From the NCBI GenBank assembly GCA_023379355.1, contig JAMCUD010000098.1, positions 1-15,429 of the forward strand: a stretch of 15,429 nucleotides of DNA, read 5' to 3'. Below, one piece after another: positions 7,363 through 14,511 of this stretch. A model generated the notes under the pieces. It made no database searches and was not told where the DNA came from. It saw nothing but the letters and a program-made list of their open reading frames with translations. Every line of letters begins with the position of its first letter. Position 1 is the stretch's first letter. Position numbers and translations under genes: made by a program. The stretch comes from Thermoplasmatota archaeon (GTDB lineage: Archaea; Thermoplasmatota; Thermoplasmata; Thermoplasmatales; Thermoplasmataceae).

Positions 7363-8253
7363 ATGGAACCGGTAAGGATTGGAAAAGTCAAGGAAGTTTA
7401 TGATGAAGGAGAGACCCTGTTGTTCAAGTTTACAGACAAGATCTCTGTGTTTGATAAGATAATACCAAGCCTGATTCCGGGGAAAGGGGAATCACTGTGC
7501 CGGACATCTGCATTCTGGTTCCGTTACATCAAGGAATCTGCTCACGTTGAGACTGATTTCATAGAGATGCCGGCTAAAAACCAGATGAGGGTCACGAAAT
7601 TCTTTATACCTGAAGGGAAGGGGAATCCAGATGAGATAGAATACCTGATTCCACTGGAGTTCATAACGAGGTATTACGTGGCTGGCACTCTTTTTGATAG
7701 ACTCAAATCCGGGAAGATCAAGCCGGAGGATCTTGGACTTAACAGCATGCCGAAATACGGGGACGAACTTGATGATCCATACTTTGAAGTCACTACAAAA
7801 TTTGAGAAATTCGATAGACCTCTGACAACCGGAGAATGCATTGAAATAGGGGGAATGACGAGAATGGAACTGATCAACATAAGGGAGACGCTTTTTAAGG
7901 TCGACAGAAGAATAAACAGGCACGTTCTGAAGAACGGCCTCATTCATGTTGACGGAAAGAAGGAGCTTGCATTTGATGCAGGCCGTGATCCAGTACTTGT
8001 TGACACATTCGGGACTCTTGATGAGGACAGATTCTGGGAAAAGTCAGATTATGACAATGGCATAATAAAAGATCTCAGCAAGGAATCCGTCAGGCAGTAT
8101 TACAGATCAATAGGATACCATGATAAACTTTACGAGGCAAGAGAGAAAAATCTCCCTGAACCTGATATACCACCGCTCCCGCCGGAACTTATCAAACAGA
8201 CCTCTGAACTCTACATTAAGATGTATGAGAGAATAACTGGAGAAAAATGGTAG
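7363..8253 (+). CDS. purC: Phosphoribosylaminoimidazole-succinocarboxamide synthase (SAICAR synthetase)
   Basis: Joins CAIR and aspartate with ATP to form SAICAR in purine synthesis; cytoplasmic. At 296 residues it is the longer form, nearer yeast Ade1 than the roughly 240-residue bacterial form. Seen: the ATP-binding loop GKVKEVYD (7-14), TDKISVFD (24-31), ITRYYVAGTLFDR (101-113), TKFEKFDRPLT (145-155), GLIHVDGKKEL.FD (192-205) and VDTFGTLDEDRFW (213-225), followed by SKESVRQYYR. ATG 7363 starts directly at the conserved N-terminus. No other purine gene lies in the window. A dyad and a good TATA-like box lie just upstream. It meets the next gene tail to tail with a 3-nt gap. The identification is certain. 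Confidence 0.97.
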   Translation: MEPVRIGKVKEVYDEGETLLFKFTDKISVFDKIIPSLIPGKGESLCRTSAFWFRYIKESAHVETDFIEMPAKNQMRVTKFFIPEGKGNPDEIEYLIPLEFITRYYVAGTLFDRLKSGKIKPEDLGLNSMPKYGDELDDPYFEVTTKFEKFDRPLTTGECIEIGGMTRMELINIRETLFKVDRRINRHVLKNGLIHVDGKKELAFDAGRDPVLVDTFGTLDEDRFWEKSDYDNGIIKDLSKESVRQYYRSIGYHDKLYEAREKNLPEPDIPPLPPELIKQTSELYIKMYERITGEKW

Positions 8254-8256
8254 ACT

Positions 8257-8652
8257 TCACTGTATTCCAAGTTCAACCTGTGTTTCCACATAATGCCAGA
8301 GATGATGTTCAATCTCATAACTCCAAAGGGACTCAGGTATATCTTCATATGCAAGCATTGGCTTGGAAAATATGGGTTCAACAGAAGACTCATCTGGAGA
8401 ATCGTTCCATTTTGAAACGCCCATCCTTACCTTGAATGAAAGGGGAGTCCCCTCCACCGTTATTGTGAAAGCACCATCCCTGGCCAGTATGGACCTGAAA
8501 ATCCCACCCTTCCTTGCCTGTATGAATGCACCTTTTGGCAGGTGGATGATCTGGGTCTTGAAATTTTCCTCTCTGAAAAAATCCTCTATTGCTTCAGCCA
8601 GTTTTGAAATGTTTACATTCTTTCCTATGTATTCCCGCATTGCGTATTTCAT
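8257..8652 (-). CDS. Conserved-looking hypothetical protein, 131 aa
   Basis: I do not recognise this family. The protein is soluble-looking, with no signal peptide or membrane segment and no cysteines. An amphipathic N-terminal helix (about 14-30, KLAEAIEDFFREE) is followed by alternating strand-like segments with a basic IQARKGGIFR (44-53) and FTITVEGTPLSFKVRMGVSKW (62-82), then an acidic linker and a C-terminal helix rich in Trp and His (SLWSYEIEHHLWHYVE, 108-123). It looks like a real gene: the frame fills the gap between neighbours and the composition is protein-like. ATG 8652 is used; ATG 8640 is an alternative. It diverges from the exonuclease-like gene across 56 bp and converges on purC. 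Confidence 0.65.
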   Translation of the reverse strand: MKYAMREYIGKNVNISKLAEAIEDFFREENFKTQIIHLPKGAFIQARKGGIFRSILARDGAFTITVEGTPLSFKVRMGVSKWNDSPDESSVEPIFSKPMLAYEDIPESLWSYEIEHHLWHYVETQVELGIQ

Positions 8653-8677
8653 CTGATTCTGTCCCTTATATCATCAA

Positions 8678-8687
8678 GGTTTATCTG
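8678..8687 (+). promoter_or_regulatory. Candidate shared divergent promoter element
   Basis: GGTTTATCTG is centred about 26 nt before ATG 8709, fitting a leaderless exonuclease-like transcript. Read on the other strand it gives GATAAACC about 30 nt before ATG 8652. ATATAA (8666-8671, minus) is another possible box for the minus-strand gene. Confidence 0.35.
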
Positions 8688-8708
8688 TATTTTTGTCTCC
8701 TGTGAAGC

Positions 8709-9359
8709 ATGATACCGTCAGATCAGTATTTCTCATCAGTCGGGCAGCTTGTGAAAGAATCGGACCCTTCCAGATTTGTATCCCTGGATATTGAAACGCT
8801 TGTGAGAGGAAAGGATCGCTTTCTAACGGGCGAACCACTTATTGCAATTACCGTTAGCAATAATTACATGAACCCCGAGACCAAAATATTCATGGCAGTT
8901 GCTGAAACTCAATCCGAAGAAAGGAGGATAATCGCCTCCCTTGACGGATATCTAAAAAAGATAAATCCTGTCTGCATAATGGGTTACAATCACATATCCT
9001 ATGACATACCCCTCATCCAGATGAAACTTCGCAAACTGAATTTTACTGAACGGCCATGGAATATCGGGAATTATTTTGGATCAACTGTGCTTGTAGACAT
9101 GATGTTTGTTATAGCTAAGGACCTTTGGAGAAAAAATGGAGAATACAGAATACGCAAACTTGGGGAGGTTGTGCTGAGAGATGAGTATTCCCTGCTTCCA
9201 CTGAACAGGAAAAAGGAACTTGTTCAGATAGAGGGGAAAAATGTTGGGGAAGCCATAGAATTCCTTTGGAAAAACAAGACGGAGAAGTTTCTACAGTACT
9301 GCAAGGGGGACACTGAGGATCTTCTGCACATATTCAGGCACATATTTCTGGAATCTTGA
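8709..9359 (+). CDS. Stand-alone DEDDy-type 3'-5' exonuclease-like protein (RNase H fold)
   Basis: A 216-residue protein with the three exonuclease motifs of the DnaQ/family-B polymerase proofreading superfamily: Exo I SLDIET (25-30, Asp27 and Glu29), Exo II NHISYD (94-99, Asn94 and Asp99) and Exo III YCKGD (197-201, Tyr197 and Asp201, the Y-x3-D form). There is no polymerase domain, so it resembles the exonuclease part of an archaeal family-B polymerase used alone. Its substrate (DNA, RNA or both) cannot be read from the sequence. Its TGA directly abuts the stop codon of the convergent CBS gene. The fold is confident and all catalytic positions are present; the cellular role is unknown. Confidence 0.75.
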   Translation: MIPSDQYFSSVGQLVKESDPSRFVSLDIETLVRGKDRFLTGEPLIAITVSNNYMNPETKIFMAVAETQSEERRIIASLDGYLKKINPVCIMGYNHISYDIPLIQMKLRKLNFTERPWNIGNYFGSTVLVDMMFVIAKDLWRKNGEYRIRKLGEVVLRDEYSLLPLNRKKELVQIEGKNVGEAIEFLWKNKTEKFLQYCKGDTEDLLHIFRHIFLES

Positions 9360-9785
9360 TCAGAAGGTGCCGAATCTTGCTATAACATCAGATAGGTTAT
9401 CCATGTAGTCCTTGAAAATCCTGATTATATCCCTTGAAGTTATAACCCCGATCAGCTTCCCATTCTCTATTACGGGAATCCTTCTTATCCCGTTTTTACT
9501 CATCATAACTGTTATCTTGTCTGTTGGGGTCTTTGGATCCACTGATATAATGGGTGAGGCCATCAGTTCACCCATGGTTACTTTTGAAGGATCAATTCCC
9601 TTTGAAACTACCTTGTTCACGTAATCCCATTCGGTTACCATTCCATGTGGCTTTCCTTCTTTATCCTTGACCACAACAAAACCAACGTGGTCATTACTCA
9701 TGATTTTTGAAGCTTCAAGGGCAGTAGTTTCTTCACTGATCATGTTTGTGTATTCTTTCATTATATCCTTAGCATACAAAACCAT
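9360..9785 (-). CDS. Two-CBS-domain protein
   Basis: A 141-residue cytoplasmic protein that is almost entirely one CBS pair (Bateman module), a fold that binds adenine nucleotides or related ligands and often acts as a sensor. CBS1 spans about 8-62 with GMVTEWDYV (48-56); CBS2 spans about 75-125 with GVITSRDII (113-121). Both have the G-x-(V/I)-T-x-x-D pattern that contacts ribose and phosphate. There is no attached enzyme, transporter or DNA-binding domain, so the partner is unknown. ATG 9785 is supported by a strong TATA box about 24 nt upstream. The domain call is certain; the role is open. Confidence 0.9.
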   Translation of the reverse strand: MVLYAKDIMKEYTNMISEETTALEASKIMSNDHVGFVVVKDKEGKPHGMVTEWDYVNKVVSKGIDPSKVTMGELMASPIISVDPKTPTDKITVMMSKNGIRRIPVIENGKLIGVITSRDIIRIFKDYMDNLSDVIARFGTF

Positions 9786-9803
9786 GATCGAGTATTCGTT
9801 CTG

Positions 9804-9813
9804 GATATATAGT
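9804..9813 (-). promoter_or_regulatory. Strong TATA box of CBS gene
   Basis: Minus-strand CTATATATCC is centred about 24 nt before ATG 9785. It is the best TATA match in the window and predicts a leaderless mRNA. Confidence 0.55.
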
Positions 9814-9823
9814 TATTCATCTT

Positions 9824-10087
9824 AAGAAAAAGGTCAACGAACAGGAGTCTGAATGCATGCGTCCAGGAAAATAAGGGAAGTTCATGGAAACCACAGTCAT
9901 GGAGTTTGATCTCCGGGATAACGGGCTTTCATGAAATGATATGGATAATGGACCTGACATTGCCAGGAAAATGTTCTCATTTATGATGGGGATTCGTAAA
10001 GTTTTCAGATTCCACCCGAACTTATGCCATTCCAGCGCCTTGATGTCCTCATTACCACATACCCATTATTGTGGATGGTGGTGACCA
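9824..10087 (+). pseudogene. Possible decayed reading frame in the gap before psmB
   Basis: One forward frame reads as protein-like sequence interrupted by two in-frame stops: KVNEQESECMRPGK, stop (9872-9874), GKFMETTVMEFDLRDNGLS, stop (9932-9934), NDMDNGPDIARKMFSFM, then onward to TGA at about 10085-10087. The charged, low-bias composition is suggestive of a former gene. I recognise no family, there is no promoter, and the evidence is weak. The rest of the 9786-10189 gap holds the CBS promoter, two small hairpins and the psmB promoter. Confidence 0.2.
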
Positions 10088-10088
10088 T
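10055..10088. repeat. Two adjacent small inverted repeats upstream of psmB
   Basis: CCACA (10055-10059) pairs with TGTGG (10070-10074) across a 10-nt loop. Directly next to it, ATGGT-GGTG-ACCAT (10075-10088) forms a 5-bp stem with a 4-nt loop. They lie about 50 bp before the psmB TATA-like box. They may be a regulator site or chance. Confidence 0.25.
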
Positions 10089-10138
10089 TCACACAGTTTC
10101 TCCAGGATTATGACTCAAAATCACCAATGTGGGAAAGC

Positions 10139-10147
10139 CTTTAATAC
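10139..10147 (+). promoter_or_regulatory. Candidate promoter of psmB
   Basis: GGAAAGC (10132-10138), a purine-rich BRE-like element, precedes CTTTAATAC. Transcription would begin near 10170. That argues against the in-frame ATG at 10157 and for ATG 10190, which has GAGAG a few bases upstream. Confidence 0.45.
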
Positions 10148-10189
10148 AATTTATCAATGCAGACCTGTAATTTTCAAGAGAGTGAATAT

Positions 10190-10831
10190 ATGAATCAGAA
10201 TCAGGTATTACAAACAGGAACAACAACCGTTGGAATTATAGTCAAGGACGCCGTCATAATGGCAACTGAAAGAAGAGTCACAATGGACCACTTCATCATG
10301 CATAAGGACGGAAAGAAACTTCACCAGATAGATACCCATGCGGCAATGACAATTGCCGGTCTTGTTGGAGATGCTCAGGTACTTGTCAGGTATATGTCTG
10401 CAGAGCTCCAGCTTTATAGGCTCCAGAGGAAGGTTAACATGCCCCTTGAAGCCGCTTCAACACTACTTTCAAACATACTGAACCAGTCTAAATATTACCC
10501 CTACATGGTGCAACTGCTTGTTGGTGGTTGTGACACAGCTCCTCACATATATTCAGTTGACGCTGCTGGAGGATCCGTTGAGGATATATTCGCAAGCACA
10601 GGATCCGGATCACCTTTTGTCTACGGTGTACTGGAGACCCAGTATACCAAAGATATGAAAGTGGATGATGGCGTTGATCTTGTCATAAAGGCAATATCTG
10701 CAGCCAAACAGAGAGATTCTGCTTCAGGCGGAATGATCGATGTGGCGGTCATAGATATGAAGAAAGGTTACAAGCAGGTTCCCACAGAAGAAGTAATGGA
10801 CCGCATAAAGAAGCTCAAGCTTCAGATTTAA
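10190..10831 (+). CDS. psmB: 20S proteasome beta subunit
   Basis: The catalytic subunit of the archaeal 20S proteasome, an N-terminal threonine protease that forms the inner rings of the chamber. The 213-residue precursor starts with a 10-residue propeptide [10 protein letters not shown], cleaved before Thr11 in G/TTTVG. In mature numbering Thr1, Glu17 and Lys33 are all present, as are GSGSP and the [12 protein letters not shown] segment that supplies the catalytic Asp and Ser. It closely resembles the Thermoplasma acidophilum subunit, whose propeptide is also very short. I chose ATG 10190 over ATG 10157 because the longer version would add 11 residues and begin only about 10 nt after the TATA-like box. 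fttA follows 58 nt later. The alpha subunit is not in the window. Confidence 0.96.
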   Translation: MNQNQVLQTGTTTVGIIVKDAVIMATERRVTMDHFIMHKDGKKLHQIDTHAAMTIAGLVGDAQVLVRYMSAELQLYRLQRKVNMPLEAASTLLSNILNQSKYYPYMVQLLVGGCDTAPHIYSVDAAGGSVEDIFASTGSGSPFVYGVLETQYTKDMKVDDGVDLVIKAISAAKQRDSASGGMIDVAVIDMKKGYKQVPTEEVMDRIKKLKLQI

Positions 10832-10834
10832 TCA

Positions 10835-10843
10835 TTTATAAAA
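10835..10843 (+). promoter_or_regulatory. Candidate promoter of fttA
   Basis: TTTATAAAA lies just after the psmB stop, about 51 nt before ATG 10890, with AGAGGA (10877-10882) as a Shine-Dalgarno site 7 nt before the ATG. fttA therefore may have its own transcript with a short leader as well as read-through from psmB. Confidence 0.4.
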
Positions 10844-10889
10844 ATTTAAATTTTCACAATTCAGAACAATTTTAACAGAGGATTCAGCT

Positions 10890-12812
10890 ATGTCTTTTAA
10901 GGACTATTTATCGGAAGCACGTGCCATATTTGATCGGTTATATCCGGATAACGAGATAACGGAAGTGGACTATGAGGGTTCAACCATAGTTGTCTATACA
11001 AAGAATCTTGAGCTCTTTGCAAACAGGGATGATCTTGCAAGACAGATTGCACAGGAGATGAGGAGAAGAGTTGCAATACGACCGGACACCTCCATAATGC
11101 TTCCTGAGGAGGAGGCCAGAAGTGAAATTGAAAAGGTCGTGCCTGCAGACGCGGGTCTGAAAGATATATATTTTGAATCAGACACGGGAGAAGTGGTCAT
11201 TGAAGCTGATGAACCGACAGCCTTTGCAAATCACAATTCATCCGTAATCAATGAGATAAAGAACCGCACAAAATGGTCTCCCAGAGTTGTCAGATCACCA
11301 CCCATGCACTCAAGATACGTGAAAGAGATGAGGGAATTCCTCCTTGAAACAAAGCAGGAGAGAAAGAAATTTCTCCACTCCCTTGGGGAAAAACTCAACA
11401 TACCACCCATGCCCGGTGAGACTTGGATTAGAATCACAGCACTTGGGGGCCACAGGGAAGTTGGAAGAAGTGCCACACTTATTTCAACCAACAATTCAAG
11501 AGTTCTTGTAGACTGTGGAATGCTGAATACCGCTGAAATCGAGGATCAGCCATGGGCAAGTGCACCCTACCTCTATCTCCCTGAAGTACAACCTTTCAGT
11601 GCCATAGATGCTGTTGTCCTGACCCATGCCCATCTTGACCATTCTGGCCTTCTTCCAATCCTCTTCAAATATGGATATGAAGGCCCAGTCTATATGACCC
11701 CACCCACGAGAGATATGATAGCCCTCCTTCAGAATGACTACATCAAGGTGGCCCATTCCGAGAGCCATAAGGGACCATATGAATCAAAGCACGTAAGGGA
11801 TGAACTTAAACACACCATAACACTGAGATATAACGAAACAACCGACATTACCCGGGATATAAGGCTCACATTCTACAATGCAGGACATATACTTGGGTCT
11901 GCATCTGCACATCTTCACATTGGAGAGGGTCTTTACAACATAGTGCTTTCCGGTGATTACAAATATGAGAAAACATGGCTTTTCAACTCTGCCAACAATA
12001 AATTTCCAAGGGTGGAAACTCTTATGACAGAAAGCACATATGCAGGAAGAGATGATTACTTCTATTCAAGAGGCGAGGCATCAAACACACTTGTGGACAT
12101 AATAAATAGGACATATGAACGGGGTGGTTCGGTGCTTATCCCGGTATTTGCTGTTGGAAGGAGTCAGGAGGTCATGCTTGTTCTCGAAGAGGCTGTTAGG
12201 ACGGGCAAGATCAAGGAGACCAATGTTTACCTCGACGGTATGATCATGGAGGCAACTGCCATACATGCAGCCTATCCCGAATACCTCAACAGGAACCTCA
12301 GGGAGAGCATAATGGTAAAGCGGGAGAATCCATTCCTCAGCCCTATTTTCAAAAAGGTTGAATCCAGGGACCAGAGGACCGATTTATGCGATACCACGGA
12401 GAGCAACGTTATTCTGGCGACCTCCGGAATGATGAATGGAGGACCTGTTATGGAATATTTCAAGGCTTGGGTTGACAACCCCAAACATTCCCTTGTTTTT
12501 GTTGGGTACCAGGCTGACGGAACCATGGGACGGAGAATACAGAGAGGGGCCAGTGAAATAACACTGAGTGATAACGGCCAGGCAAGAAAATACGAGGTAA
12601 AGATCAATGTTGAAATTGCCGAGGGTTTTTCCGGGCACTCCGACAAGAAACAGCTTCTTGCATATATAGCAGGAATGCAGCCGAGGCCACAGAGAATACT
12701 TGTAAACCATGGAGACGGGGACAAGACTGTTGAATTCGCCAGACTCATCCGGTCGAAATTCGGTATAGATTCCGTTGCACTGAAAAATCTTGAAACCACA
12801 AGAGTTTACTGA
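10890..12812 (+). CDS. fttA: KH-domain beta-CASP ribonuclease / transcription termination factor FttA (aCPSF1)
   Basis: The archaeal relative of eukaryotic CPSF73. It acts on RNA behind RNA polymerase and terminates transcription after U-rich tracts. The 640-residue length is typical. Domains in order: two N-terminal KH-like domains (about 1-140), a linker, a metallo-beta-lactamase domain (about 178-390) and the inserted beta-CASP domain (about 390-575), then the domain closes. Metal and catalytic motifs are complete: HAHLDH (246-251), AGHILGSA (331-338), SGD (354-356), beta-CASP motif A Glu381 in ESTY, motif C SGHSD (581-585) and NHGDGD (606-611). ATG 10890 has a good Shine-Dalgarno site. 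It lies beside psmB, an arrangement also seen in other Euryarchaeota. The identification is certain. Confidence 0.97.
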   Translation: MSFKDYLSEARAIFDRLYPDNEITEVDYEGSTIVVYTKNLELFANRDDLARQIAQEMRRRVAIRPDTSIMLPEEEARSEIEKVVPADAGLKDIYFESDTGEVVIEADEPTAFANHNSSVINEIKNRTKWSPRVVRSPPMHSRYVKEMREFLLETKQERKKFLHSLGEKLNIPPMPGETWIRITALGGHREVGRSATLISTNNSRVLVDCGMLNTAEIEDQPWASAPYLYLPEVQPFSAIDAVVLTHAHLDHSGLLPILFKYGYEGPVYMTPPTRDMIALLQNDYIKVAHSESHKGPYESKHVRDELKHTITLRYNETTDITRDIRLTFYNAGHILGSASAHLHIGEGLYNIVLSGDYKYEKTWLFNSANNKFPRVETLMTESTYAGRDDYFYSRGEASNTLVDIINRTYERGGSVLIPVFAVGRSQEVMLVLEEAVRTGKIKETNVYLDGMIMEATAIHAAYPEYLNRNLRESIMVKRENPFLSPIFKKVESRDQRTDLCDTTESNVILATSGMMNGGPVMEYFKAWVDNPKHSLVFVGYQADGTMGRRIQRGASEITLSDNGQARKYEVKINVEIAEGFSGHSDKKQLLAYIAGMQPRPQRILVNHGDGDKTVEFARLIRSKFGIDSVALKNLETTRVY

Positions 12813-12881
12813 TTTTCTCAATAATAACCAGTTTATCCATATTTACAAAAAATTTGATCGAAATATTATAAGGTTGAAGCC

Positions 12882-12890
12882 AAAAAATAA
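12882..12890 (-). terminator. U-rich terminator candidate after tal
   Basis: On the minus strand TTATTTTTT follows the transaldolase stop by 6 nt, with another T run (12848-12856) further down. Archaeal 3' ends map to such tracts without needing a hairpin. Confidence 0.4.
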
Positions 12891-12896
12891 GAGGAG

Positions 12897-13568
12897 TTAA
12901 AGTGGGAATTCGCCGCCTGGAGATACCTTTTTCCAGTCATCCAGAAACTTTGCAAGCCCTTCATCTGTCTTTGGATGCGATGGAAGCTGTTTCAATACAC
13001 TGAATGGAAGTGTTACAACATCGGCGCCTATTATGGCTGATCTCAGTACATGAACCGGGTTTCTTATTGAAGCCACAAGTATCTTTGTGTTCAACCCATA
13101 GTTCACGAATATGGTCTTGATCTGATCTATAATGGCCATTCCATCCTCGCCTATGTCATCAAGCCTTCCCACAAATGGGGATACATACTCCGCTCCGCTC
13201 TTCGCCGCAAGTAGGGCCTGTATGGGATTGAAAATGAGTGTACAGTTCACTGCAATCCTCTTCTCTTTGAGGCTTTTTATGGCCTTAAGGCCATCCAGTG
13301 TCATGGGTATCTTTACCACGGCATTGGCCCCAAGGGAAGATATCTTCAGTCCCTGTTTCATCATGTTCTCGTAATCTGTGGCCACGACCTCAATGCTTAC
13401 AGGTCCCGGGGTTATTTTCAGTATCTCCTTCACAACGTCTGCAAAACTCTTCCCCTTTGCAGCCTCCTTCTGTGCCAGAGACGGATTGGTGGTAACGCCA
13501 TCAACCAGTCCGAGATCCACTCCCTGTTTTATCTCATCTACATTTGCTGTATCAAGAAATATTTTCAT
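12897..13568 (-). CDS. tal: Transaldolase (TalB/FSA-like short form)
   Basis: Moves a dihydroxyacetone unit between sugar phosphates in the non-oxidative pentose phosphate pathway. At 223 residues it is the short form, the same length as the characterised Thermoplasma acidophilum transaldolase. Seen: FLDTAN (4-9, Asp6), GVTTNPSL (24-31), SIEV (58-61, Glu60), the Schiff-base lysine Lys86 in VVKIPMT (84-90), NCTLIFNP (108-115) and ASIRNP (166-171). Short transaldolases and fructose-6-phosphate aldolases look alike; the adjoining transketolase genes favour transaldolase. Its ATG lies inside the end of the transketolase C gene (17-nt overlap), so it is the last gene of the unit. It converges on fttA. 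Confidence 0.92.
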   Translation of the reverse strand: MKIFLDTANVDEIKQGVDLGLVDGVTTNPSLAQKEAAKGKSFADVVKEILKITPGPVSIEVVATDYENMMKQGLKISSLGANAVVKIPMTLDGLKAIKSLKEKRIAVNCTLIFNPIQALLAAKSGAEYVSPFVGRLDDIGEDGMAIIDQIKTIFVNYGLNTKILVASIRNPVHVLRSAIIGADVVTLPFSVLKQLPSHPKTDEGLAKFLDDWKKVSPGGEFPL

Positions 13569-14511
13569 ATCTTTTTTCCTCCCTGAAACACTGTTCAGAT
13601 ATCCTTACAATATCGTTTACACCAATATGAAAGTAATCGAATAGGTCCCATGATTTACCTGATTTTCCGAATGTGTCCTGCATACCGACTCTGAAGACCG
13701 GCACTGGATATTCTTCGGATGTTACCTCGGCCACCCTGCTGCCAAGTCCATTGAATATGGAGTGCTCCTCCACTGTGACAATCCTCCCGGTTTCCCGGGC
13801 TGCTTTCACAATTTCGTAACGGTCAATAGGTTTTATGGATGACATGTTAACAACCCTTGCGTCAATTCCCCTGTTCTTCAACTCCCTGGCAGCGTCCAGG
13901 GCATAGGATACCATTGAACCCATTCCAAATAACGTTATATCTGATCCATCTTTGAAAGTTACTCCTTTCCCCGGTTTGTAAACATAATCAGGCTGATTAA
14001 GCACAGGAAATTTTTCCCTTGTCAATCTCACGTAATATGGAGTCCTGGTTTTCTCCACAAGAAAATCGATGACTGACGCAGTTTCTATGGAATCAACCGG
14101 AACAATAACTTTCATATTGGGAAGTCCGGACATTATTCCAACATCCTCAACTATCTGGTGTGTGGCTCCGTCTTCTCCCACGGTTAACCCTGCATGAGTA
14201 ACCACCAGTTTAACATCCAGGTTGTTATAGCACACCGATTGCCTCAGCTGTTCATATGTTCTTGTAAGAAAAACCGCAAAAGTGGAGGCAAACACCTTTT
14301 TCCCGCTCAGTGCAAGTCCAGCTGCGGCAGTAATCATGGACTGTTCTGATATGCCCATGTTGAAGAATCTGTCAGGAAATTCCCTGCCGAATGTGGCTGT
14401 TTTTGTGGATGATGAGAGATCAGCATCCAGGACTACCAGATCACTGTTCCTTCTTCCTATCTCCCTTAGCTTCTCCCCGTATGTATCCCTCAGGCTTTCA
14501 GTTTTAGTCAC
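13552..14511 (-). CDS. Transketolase, C-terminal subunit
   Basis: Carries the pyrimidine-binding and C-terminal domains of transketolase, which transfers two-carbon ketol units between sugar phosphates with thiamine diphosphate. The 319 residues include GISEQSM (53-59), where Glu56 is the glutamate that activates the cofactor, then [28 protein letters not shown] and the C-terminal-domain segment [12 protein letters not shown]. The start is GTG 14511, overlapping the stop of the N-terminal subunit as GTGA, so the two halves are probably made in step. The end overlaps tal by 17 nt. Split transketolases are common in archaea. A dehydrogenase E1-beta or DXP synthase identity is less likely because of the partner and tal. 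Confidence 0.93.
   Translation of the reverse strand: MTKTESLRDTYGEKLREIGRRNSDLVVLDADLSSSTKTATFGREFPDRFFNMGISEQSMITAAAGLALSGKKVFASTFAVFLTRTYEQLRQSVCYNNLDVKLVVTHAGLTVGEDGATHQIVEDVGIMSGLPNMKVIVPVDSIETASVIDFLVEKTRTPYYVRLTREKFPVLNQPDYVYKPGKGVTFKDGSDITLFGMGSMVSYALDAARELKNRGIDARVVNMSSIKPIDRYEIVKAARETGRIVTVEEHSIFNGLGSRVAEVTSEEYPVPVFRVGMQDTFGKSGKSWDLFDYFHIGVNDIVRISEQCFREEKRYENIS

Noticed and set aside
7492..7947. 151-codon open frame on the minus strand inside purC
   Set aside because: Antisense shadow of a conserved enzyme, with no promoter or ribosome site.
10157..10189. Upstream ATG extending psmB by 11 residues
   Set aside because: It begins about 10 nt after the TATA-like box, so it would lie upstream of the transcription start. 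The known Thermoplasma subunit starts like ATG 10190.
12272..12799. 175-codon open frame on the minus strand inside fttA
   Set aside because: It is antisense to a gene with complete catalytic motifs. Its translation has no recognisable domain and there is no promoter, so it is a shadow frame.
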